Shown: positions 1 to 5,597 of the stretch, in pieces
Layout of the letters: each line of letters begins with the position of its first letter
Numbering within the stretch: position 1 is the first letter of the stretch
Assembly (NCBI GenBank): GCA_049422085.1
Contig: JBMSOD010000088.1
Coordinates: 1 to 11,299 of the forward strand
Direction of reading: 5' to 3'
Source: UBA4615 sp049422085
GTDB lineage: Bacteria; Pseudomonadota; Gammaproteobacteria; Burkholderiales; Burkholderiaceae_E
Length of the DNA: 11,299 nt
Position numbers and translations under genes: made by a program
Notes under the pieces: generated by a model
What the model was told of the DNA's origin: nothing
What the model saw: only the letters and a program-made list of their open reading frames with translations
Database searches by the model: none

Positions 1-1
1 G

Positions 2-1099
2 GATCTCCCGCCCGATTACCTCTCGGCGCTTGCGCAGGAACAACTCGTGCCGCTATGGCCCAGCCTGAGGGCGCTCATTCCACCTCACCTGCCTGCACGC
101 CAGACCCGCCCGACCCACTGGCGCTACCAGGGCATCCGACCCTTGCTGATGCGGGCGGGTGAACTGACCCCGATCGAAAAAGCCGAGCGTCGCGTGCTGG
201 TGCTGGCCAATCCGGGCCTGGGTCTGGAGCGACTGCAGGCCAGTCCGGCCATCTACCTGGGCATGCAGCTGCTGCTGCCCGGCGAGATCGCGCCCTCGCA
301 CCGGCACACGCCCAATGCGGTGCGCATGGTGGTTGAAGGCGAAGGGGCCTACACCACAGTCGATGGTCGCAAGTGTCCGATGGCCCGTGGAGATCTCATC
401 CTCACCCCGACCGGCATGTGGCACGAGCACGGTCATGAGGGCGATGCGCCGGTGGTATGGCTCGATGTGCTCGACCTGCCGGTGGTGGTTTACCTGGAAG
501 CCTCGTATCACGTGAACGGGCCGCACCAGGACCCGCTGCCCCTGGATGCCCAGGCCGGTCTGGCCCGCAGCGGGCTGCTGCCAACCCAGGCCTTCGAGCG
601 CTCGGATGAACCCTATCCGATGCTGCGCTATGCCTACCAGGACACGCTGGCGGCGCTGCAATCGCTGGCCACGGCCCGCCCCCTGGGAGAAGCGGTGCTG
701 ATGAGCTTCGTGAATCCTCAAACCGGGCGCGATGTGCAAAACATTCTGGGGTTTCATGCCCTGATGCTGCGTGCGGGCGAAACAGTCCGTCTGCCGGCAC
801 GCTCACCGGCCAGCGTGTTTCACCTGATCGAGGGACAGGCCTGTGTGAAGGTGCTGATGCCACATGGCTCTGGGGTGCAGATGCCGAAAGGCTCTGGAAA
901 CGTCGCAGGCAACATCACTGGCAACCTGATTGAGCACTCCGTGGGCGACTTCATGCTCGAGCCTGCCGATACCTGCTGCGCGCCGGGCTATTGCCCCATC
1001 GAACTCAGCAATCCGTCTGCCACCGAGAACGCCGTCCTGTTTCTTGCCGATGAGTCACCCCTGCATCGCAAGCTCGGTCTTTACGAAGTCAGGAGTTGA
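2..1099 (+). CDS. gtdA: Gentisate 1,2-dioxygenase (5' end cut by window edge)
   Basis: Fe(II)-dependent cytosolic bicupin enzyme that opens the ring of gentisate (2,5-dihydroxybenzoate) to maleylpyruvate. The frame is open from base 2 and reads DLPPDYLSALAQEQLVPLWP, a typical gentisate dioxygenase N-terminus, so the GTG at 47 is internal and probably only a few residues are missing. The N-terminal cupin carries the family's metal motif: SHRHTPNA with the HxH pair near base 299, and WHEHGHE near base 422 supplying the third histidine (the first one by family spacing). The C-terminal cupin (from about base 745) keeps the fold signature but has no HxH, as is common in this family. It also carries an odd repeat-rich insertion, MPHGSGVQMPKGSG followed by three GN-x-x units. 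The stop lies 8 bp before the likely start of the CoA ligase, so the two are almost certainly cotranscribed. A 1-hydroxy-2-naphthoate or salicylate dioxygenase of the same fold is the main alternative. Confidence 0.92.
   Translation, partial: DLPPDYLSALAQEQLVPLWPSLRALIPPHLPARQTRPTHWRYQGIRPLLMRAGELTPIEKAERRVLVLANPGLGLERLQASPAIYLGMQLLLPGEIAPSHRHTPNAVRMVVEGEGAYTTVDGRKCPMARGDLILTPTGMWHEHGHEGDAPVVWLDVLDLPVVVYLEASYHVNGPHQDPLPLDAQAGLARSGLLPTQAFERSDEPYPMLRYAYQDTLAALQSLATARPLGEAVLMSFVNPQTGRDVQNILGFHALMLRAGETVRLPARSPASVFHLIEGQACVKVLMPHGSGVQMPKGSGNVAGNITGNLIEHSVGDFMLEPADTCCAPGYCPIELSNPSATENAVLFLADESPLHRKLGLYEVRS
857..931 (+). repeat. Imperfect in-frame repeats coding a low-complexity insertion in the dioxygenase
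   Basis: Two imperfect 24-nt units (857-880 and 881-904) encode MPHGSGVQ and MPKGSGNV. They run into three 12-nt units (896-907, 908-919, 920-931) encoding GNVA, GNIT and GNLI. All are in frame with the dioxygenase. In family members I would expect a short turn between two beta strands of the second cupin here, so this looks like an expanded surface loop made by local duplication. That it is an insertion is inferred from the family pattern, not from an alignment. Confidence 0.7.
1091..1095 (+). promoter_or_regulatory. Ribosome binding site deciding the CoA ligase start
   Basis: AGGAG lies in the last codons of the dioxygenase. It directly abuts a TTG at 1096, which leaves no spacer, so that TTG cannot be served by it. 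The ATG at 1108 is 12 bases downstream, a rather long but usable spacing. I therefore prefer the ATG start. Confidence 0.55.
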
Positions 1100-1107
1100 A
1101 TCGAATC

Positions 1108-2637
1108 ATGAGTCTGCGTGCCTACGACTGGATTGCCCACCATGCCCGAAATACGCCGCGCCAGTGGGCGGTGCATGACCTGACCGAACAGCGTCAGCTC
1201 AGTTACGCCCAATTCGACGACCGCATCAGCCGTCTGGCCGCCTGGCTGGCCGAACAAGGCGTGGGTCGCGGTGACCGGGCCGGTGTGCTCGCACAGAACT
1301 GCACCGACATGCTGGAGCTTCAGTTTGCCTGCGGTCGGCTGGGTGCCATCTTTGTTCCACTGAACTGGCGACTGACCCTTTCCGAGCTGCGTTTCATCGT
1401 GGGCGATGCCGCCCCGCGCGTGCTTGTTCACGATCCGGAGTTCGCCGAAACCGCGAAGGCGCTGACCCTCGTCGTTGCGGGGCTGATCACGCTCGAACGC
1501 CAGGGTCCGGCCAGCGACTATGAGGCGGCACTGGCGGCAAGCACGCCCCTGCCGCGTCCGCGCTGGGCGCAGGTCTCGCTCGAAGACGTCTCGACCATCA
1601 TGTACACCTCGGGCACCACCGGTCGGCCCAAGGGCGCCATGATCACGCATGGCATGACCTTCTGGAATGTCGTGAACCTGGGCGGGCCGGCCGAAGTCAG
1701 CCATGCCAGCGTCTTTCTGTGCGTACTGCCGCTTTTTCATACCGGCGGCCTGAACTGCTACTCCAATCCGGTGCTGCATGCCGGGGGCACGGTGCTGGTG
1801 CCCCGCGTCTTTGATCCGGGTCAGGCACTCGAGCTGATCGGCGACCCGAAGGTGGGTCTGACGCATTTCTTTGGCGTGCCGGCGCACTACCAGTTCATGC
1901 TGCAGCATGAGCGATTTGCTGCCACCGACCTGTCTCGCCTGGCGGTTGCGGGTGTGGGCGGTGCGCCCATGCCGGTGCCGCTGCTCGAGGCCTGGCTTGC
2001 CAGAGGCGTGGCGCTCAATCAGGGCTATGGCATGACCGAGACCAGCCCCTCGGTGCTGGTGCTCGATCGGCGCGATTCAGCACGCAAGATCGGCTCGGCC
2101 GGGCTGCCGGTACTGCATACCGAAGTGCGCATCGTGGATGAGCAGGGCCAGGATGTTGCGCCCGGCGACATGGGGGAGCTCTGGGTCAAGGGGCCCAATG
2201 TCACCCCGGGCTACTGGAACCGGCCCGATGCCAACCAGAGCTCCTTCACTGATGGCTGGCTGCATACCGGCGACGCGGCACGCATGGATGACGAAGGCTT
2301 CTATTACATCGTCGACCGCACCAAGGACATGTACATCTCTGGGGGCGAAAATGTGTACCCCGCCGAAGTGGAGAGCGTGCTCTACCAGATCCCGCAACTG
2401 GCCGAAGCCGCCGTGATCGGGATTCCGGACGAACGCTGGGGCGAAGTCGGTAAAGCCATCGTGGTGGTCAAACCCGGGCAGGTGCTCACCGCCGACCAGG
2501 TCATTGCCCACTGCGCCGAAAATCTGGCGCGCTTCAAATTGCCCCGGACAGTCGAGTTCGTCGATGCCCTGCCTCGTAACGCCACCGGCAAGGTACACAA
2601 GCCGACGCTGAGGGAGCGCTTTGTGAAACGCCCCTGA
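1108..2637 (+). CDS. AMP-forming acyl/aryl-CoA ligase
   Basis: Cytosolic adenylate-forming enzyme that activates a carboxylic acid with ATP and then transfers it to CoA; 509 residues from the ATG, the normal length for the family. Family motifs are in order: the phosphate loop YTSGTTGRPKG (166-176), YGMTETSP (307-314), GWLHTGDAARMDDEGF (about 384-398) with the ribose-binding Asp, the hinge YIVDRTKDMYISGGEN, and the C-terminal catalytic Lys in NATGKVHK (Lys 495). These establish the class, not the acid. It starts 8 bp after the gentisate dioxygenase stop, on a Shine-Dalgarno site inside that gene, so it probably shares its operon. The context makes an aromatic acid such as salicylate a reasonable guess, because a known route runs salicylate, salicylyl-CoA, gentisyl-CoA, gentisate. 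A medium- or short-chain fatty acid is equally compatible with the motifs. A TTG start at 1096 would add four residues. Confidence 0.9.
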   Translation: MSLRAYDWIAHHARNTPRQWAVHDLTEQRQLSYAQFDDRISRLAAWLAEQGVGRGDRAGVLAQNCTDMLELQFACGRLGAIFVPLNWRLTLSELRFIVGDAAPRVLVHDPEFAETAKALTLVVAGLITLERQGPASDYEAALAASTPLPRPRWAQVSLEDVSTIMYTSGTTGRPKGAMITHGMTFWNVVNLGGPAEVSHASVFLCVLPLFHTGGLNCYSNPVLHAGGTVLVPRVFDPGQALELIGDPKVGLTHFFGVPAHYQFMLQHERFAATDLSRLAVAGVGGAPMPVPLLEAWLARGVALNQGYGMTETSPSVLVLDRRDSARKIGSAGLPVLHTEVRIVDEQGQDVAPGDMGELWVKGPNVTPGYWNRPDANQSSFTDGWLHTGDAARMDDEGFYYIVDRTKDMYISGGENVYPAEVESVLYQIPQLAEAAVIGIPDERWGEVGKAIVVVKPGQVLTADQVIAHCAENLARFKLPRTVEFVDALPRNATGKVHKPTLRERFVKRP

Positions 2638-2729
2638 AGCCGCGATCGGTGCACACTCACCCTGCAGCCGGTGCAAAGGCGCCGCCTTCGACATCAGGCA
2701 CATCTCATCAATGACTCAGGAGACCCCCC

Positions 2730-2942
2730 ATGGCCGCACTTGAAGCCATCGCCACCGGCAATGTCTGGAAGATCCTCAAGCAACCCGGCGACGCGGTTGC
2801 GCTCGATGAGGTCGTGATCATTCTCGAATCCATGAAGATGGAGATCCCGATCGAGTCGCCGCGGGCAGGCACCCTGCGCGACCTGAAGGTCGCCGAAGGC
2901 GATCAGGTCACCGAGGGACAGGTGCTCGGTTCGATCGTCTGA
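2730..2942 (+). CDS. Stand-alone biotin carboxyl carrier (biotin/lipoyl attachment) protein
   Basis: A 70-residue single-domain biotinyl carrier. The attachment site is the canonical ESMKMEIPI with Lys 36 as the biotinylated residue, 34 residues from the C-terminus as usual. The flanking pattern (GNVWKI near the start, VAEGDQVTEGQVLGSI at the end) is that of the short stand-alone carriers of the BLP/YngHB type, not the roughly 150-residue AccB, which has an extra N-terminal region. It would shuttle CO2 between a biotin carboxylase and a carboxyltransferase, neither of which is in the window. The ATG has a good ribosome binding site (CAGGAG, 2717-2722, 7-base spacing). It lies 92 bp after the CoA ligase and 107 bp before the amidohydrolase, so it may belong to the same transcript. 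In Bacillus subtilis the similar YngHB gene also sits in an operon with an acyl-CoA synthetase. Confidence 0.9.
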   Translation: MAALEAIATGNVWKILKQPGDAVALDEVVIILESMKMEIPIESPRAGTLRDLKVAEGDQVTEGQVLGSIV

Positions 2943-2970
2943 ATTCCCGTCCTTGCCCGACACCCTGGCC

Positions 2971-3037
2971 TCACCCGCCCAACCCATCACCCGCCCAACC
3001 CATCACCCGCCCAACCCATCACCCGCCCAACCCATCA
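2971..3037. repeat. Four perfect copies of a 16-bp tandem repeat (G4-capable on the - strand)
   Basis: The unit TCACCCGCCCAACCCA is repeated perfectly at 2971-2986, 2987-3002, 3003-3018 and 3019-3034, with a partial TCA at 3035-3037. On the - strand each unit reads TGGGTTGGGCGGGTGA, giving twelve GGG runs separated by loops of 2, 1 and 4 bases, a textbook G-quadruplex pattern. The array fills most of the gap between the biotin carrier and the amidohydrolase and ends at the ribosome binding site AGGGAG (3037-3042). Sixteen is not a multiple of three and no gene runs through it, so it is not coding. Confidence 0.95.
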
Positions 3038-3049
3038 GGGAGCGCGTCC

Positions 3050-4774
3050 ATGAACACCCATGATCTGGTTATCCGCAACGCAGTCATTCTCGATGGCAGC
3101 GGCCAGGCCCGCTTCAATGGCGATGTCGCCATCGACGGCGATCGCATCTCGGCTGTCGGACAGGTCGATGGCCAGGGCCGGCGCGAAATCAAGGCCGATG
3201 GAGCGCTGTTGACTCCAGGCTTTGTCGATATCCACACCCATTACGATGGTCAGGCGACCTGGGACAAGCATCTGGCCCCCTCGTCCTGGCATGGGGTGAC
3301 CACCGCCGTCATGGGCAACTGCGGTGTGGGCTTTGCGCCGGTCTTCGATCATCACCATGACCGGCTGATCGAGCTCATGGAGGGTGTGGAAGACATCCCT
3401 GGAACCGCCCTGCATGAAGGCCTGCCCTGGACCTGGAAGAGCTTTCCCGAATACCTCGATCATCTTGACCGGGTCGCCCGTGACATCGATGTCGGCACCC
3501 AGGTGCCTCATGCTGCCGTGCGGGTGCATGCCATGGGCGAACGGGCCATCGCGCGCCAGGCGGCCACCGACGACGAGATTGCGCTCATGGCGCGGGTCAC
3601 TGCCGAGTCGGTGCGGGCGGGCGCGCTGGGGTTTTCTTCTTCGCGCCACATGAACCACAAGAGCATCACCGGCGAGCCGGTCCCCACCCTGCGATCCGAA
3701 GCCGAGGAACTGCTCAGCATCGCCCGGGCGATGGGCGCGACCGGACGCGGCGTGCTGCAGTTCGTGAGCGACCGTCTGCATCTTGATGAGGAGCTCGACC
3801 TTCTGGAGCGTCTCGGACGCGAATCGGGTCGCCCGGTCTCGGTCTCGATCGCCCAGCATAACGGCGCTCCGCAACAGTGGCGGCAGCTGCTCGACCGCTT
3901 CGCCCAGGCGACTGCGCGGGGGGTGACCATGCGCGGCCAGGTGGCTGCGCGTGCGGTGGGTGTCCTGCACGGTCTGGACATCACCCTCAATCCCTTCATG
4001 TACAGCCCGGCCTATCAGGCGATTGCGCACCTGCCCCTGGCCGAGCGCGTGCAGCGCATGCGCGATCCGCAAACCCGTGCGGCCATCCTCGAAGGCATGC
4101 AGGTCGACAAGGAAGGGCTGCTCGGCAGCCGCATGATCAACCGCTTTCACGAGATGTTCCGTCTGGGTGACCCGCCCGAGTACGAGCCCGATCCCTCCAC
4201 CTCGATCGCCGCCGTGGCCCGTCAACAGGGACGCTCCCCAGGCGAGATCGCCTATGACTGGCTGCTCGAAGACGAGGGCCGCGCCCTGCTCTATACGCCG
4301 TCGCTCAACTGGGCGGCAGGCAACCTGGATGTCGTGCGCGACATGCTGACCGACCCGATGAGCCTGCCCGGGCTGTCCGATGGCGGTGCCCATGTGGGCA
4401 GCATCTGCGATGTGAGCTTTCCGACCACGCTGCTGCAATGGTGGGGGCGCGATCGCCCGCAGGGCAGAATTCCGCTCGAGTTTCTGGTGCACCGTCAGTG
4501 TCGCGCCACCGCCCAGGCGGTGGGCCTGAATGACCGCGGCCTGATTGCCGCAGGGGCCAAGGCCGATCTGAATCTGATCGATTTCGACCGGCTCAGGCTG
4601 CGCCGACCCGAGGTTCAGCGTGATCTGCCTGCCGGCGGACGAAGGCTGGTGCAACGCGCCGAAGGCTATCTGCATACCTTCGTGAGTGGCACCGAGATCA
4701 TGTGCAATGGCGAGTCCACCGGGGCGGCGCCGGGCAAGCTGGTTCGGGGTCCGCAGCAGATGGCCCATGCCTGA
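3050..4774 (+). CDS. Amidohydrolase of the N-acyl-D-amino-acid deacylase family
   Basis: A 574-residue metal-dependent hydrolase of the amidohydrolase superfamily. The N-terminal beta-sandwich piece (HDLVIRNAVILDGSG) is followed by GFVDIHTHYDGQ with the HxH metal pair at His 62 and His 64. MGNCGVGFAP places Cys 91 where D-aminoacylases have their zinc-bridging cysteine. LSDGGAHVG puts the catalytic Asp at 444, and GAKADLNLIDFD (from residue 502) is the returning beta-sandwich strand. The family cuts the amide bond of N-acyl-D-amino acids or related conjugates; no substrate can be assigned. The histidine motif that follows in classic D-aminoacylases (THMRDE type) is not seen near 232-241, where the sequence reads GRGVLQFVSD; His 270 (SIAQHNG) may be the other ligand. 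It is longer than the classic enzymes of about 480 residues. The ATG has AGGGAG seven bases upstream. No signal peptide is visible, so it is probably cytosolic. Confidence 0.88.
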   Translation: MNTHDLVIRNAVILDGSGQARFNGDVAIDGDRISAVGQVDGQGRREIKADGALLTPGFVDIHTHYDGQATWDKHLAPSSWHGVTTAVMGNCGVGFAPVFDHHHDRLIELMEGVEDIPGTALHEGLPWTWKSFPEYLDHLDRVARDIDVGTQVPHAAVRVHAMGERAIARQAATDDEIALMARVTAESVRAGALGFSSSRHMNHKSITGEPVPTLRSEAEELLSIARAMGATGRGVLQFVSDRLHLDEELDLLERLGRESGRPVSVSIAQHNGAPQQWRQLLDRFAQATARGVTMRGQVAARAVGVLHGLDITLNPFMYSPAYQAIAHLPLAERVQRMRDPQTRAAILEGMQVDKEGLLGSRMINRFHEMFRLGDPPEYEPDPSTSIAAVARQQGRSPGEIAYDWLLEDEGRALLYTPSLNWAAGNLDVVRDMLTDPMSLPGLSDGGAHVGSICDVSFPTTLLQWWGRDRPQGRIPLEFLVHRQCRATAQAVGLNDRGLIAAGAKADLNLIDFDRLRLRRPEVQRDLPAGGRRLVQRAEGYLHTFVSGTEIMCNGESTGAAPGKLVRGPQQMAHA

Positions 4775-4803
4775 TTCTTGGTCGGCAGTCTGAAACCCTC
4801 GGT

Positions 4804-4836
4804 CCTCAGGCCGCATCACTTGCCTCTGGCCTGAGG
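4804..4836 (+). other. Stem-loop, perfect 9-bp stem
   Basis: CCTCAGGCC (4804-4812) pairs perfectly with GGCCTGAGG (4828-4836) around a 15-base loop. It lies 29 bp after the amidohydrolase stop and before the exporter operon. No run of T follows, so a classic intrinsic terminator is not supported. It could act as an mRNA 3'-end stabiliser, an attenuator part or a protein-binding palindrome. Confidence 0.6.
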
Positions 4837-4866
4837 CGGCTCAATCCGGCGCGACGCCCTGAGCCG
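4837..4866 (+). other. Second, directly adjoining stem-loop with an inner helix
   Basis: CGGCTCA (4837-4843) pairs with TGAGCCG (4860-4866). Inside it GGCG (4848-4851) pairs with CGCC (4855-4858) around a CGA loop. The hairpin begins on the base after the first stem ends, so the two could stack. Its 3' edge is 14 bases before the ATG of the ATPase gene, close enough to influence translation. No T-tract follows. Confidence 0.55.
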
Positions 4867-4880
4867 ACACTGTCGGGGCG

Positions 4881-5597
4881 ATGTCGAGTGCGCCCCCAGT
4901 CTTGCTTCAGGCCCGTGGCCTGACCCGCATTTACCGAAGCGGCGAGCACCAGGTGCTCGCTCTGGATCATGTCGACCTCGACATTGCCCGGGGCGAGTTT
5001 GTCGTGATGCTGGGCCCCTCAGGCAGCGGCAAGTCCACCCTGCTCAACATTCTCGGCGGTCTGGACCTGCCCACCAGCGGCAGCGTGTGTTTCGCCGGCC
5101 ATCGTCTGGATGGCGCAAGTGATGATGAACTGACCACCTACCGACGCGACCATGTCGGCTTCGTCTTTCAGTTCTATAACCTGATTCCCAGCCTGACCGT
5201 GCGCGAAAACGTCGCGCTGGTGGCGGGCATCGCGCTCAACCCCATGCCGGTCGACGAGGCGCTGGGCGAGGTGGATCTGCTGCCACGGGCGGATCATTTT
5301 CCGGCCCAGCTCTCGGGTGGGGAGCAACAGCGCGTGGCCATCGCACGGGCCATCGTCAAGCGGCCCGACCTGCTGCTGTGCGATGAACCGACCGGCGCGC
5401 TCGACATTCAGGCGGGTCGCCGGGTGCTTCAGGCGATCGCGCAGATCAATGTCACGCTGGGGACCACCGCTGTCGTGATTACCCACAATGCCGTGATCGC
5501 AGACATGGCCGACCGCGTGCTGCATCTGGCGGGCGGCAGGATCGCGCGCATCGACATTCCGCAGCGCAAGATCGCCCCGGACGCCCTCACATGGTGA
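4881..5597 (+). CDS. ABC exporter ATPase subunit (MacB/LolD type)
   Basis: A 238-residue cytoplasmic ATPase that powers the membrane partner encoded next door. All nucleotide-binding motifs are intact: Walker A GPSGSGKST (45-53), Q-loop FQFYNLIPSLTVREN with Gln 97, signature LSGGEQQRVAIARA (144-157), Walker B LLLCDEPTGALD (164-175) and the H-loop His 202. The spacing and the EQQRVAIARA plus TGALD wording are those of the LolD/MacB/FtsE group, which drives FtsX-fold permeases. That matches the next gene. The start codon has only a weak G-rich site upstream (GGGGCG) and two stem-loops just before it. The stop overlaps the permease start by 7 bp. Substrate unknown. Confidence 0.95.
   Translation: MSSAPPVLLQARGLTRIYRSGEHQVLALDHVDLDIARGEFVVMLGPSGSGKSTLLNILGGLDLPTSGSVCFAGHRLDGASDDELTTYRRDHVGFVFQFYNLIPSLTVRENVALVAGIALNPMPVDEALGEVDLLPRADHFPAQLSGGEQQRVAIARAIVKRPDLLLCDEPTGALDIQAGRRVLQAIAQINVTLGTTAVVITHNAVIADMADRVLHLAGGRIARIDIPQRKIAPDALTW

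Noticed and set aside
53..757. Open frame of 234 codons on the - strand inside the dioxygenase
   Set aside because: His/Gln/Arg-rich shadow without motifs; the + strand encodes a well-marked cupin enzyme.
1096..1107. TTG start for the CoA ligase overlapping the dioxygenase stop
   Set aside because: AGGAG lies directly against the TTG with no spacer; the in-frame ATG at 1108 is better placed. It is not fully excluded.
2676..2688. Hairpin AAGGC-GCC-GCCTT as a terminator after the CoA ligase
   Set aside because: Only five pairs and no T-tract downstream; likely chance in GC-rich sequence.
2971..3037. CRISPR-like array
   Set aside because: The 16-bp units are head-to-tail with no unique spacers, and no cas genes are present.
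3035..4819. Open frame of 594 codons on the - strand, opposite the amidohydrolase
   Set aside because: It mirrors the amidohydrolase reading frame almost end to end, has no recognisable motifs, is rich in His/Gly/Arg as expected of an antisense shadow in high-GC DNA, and the + frame has clear family motifs.
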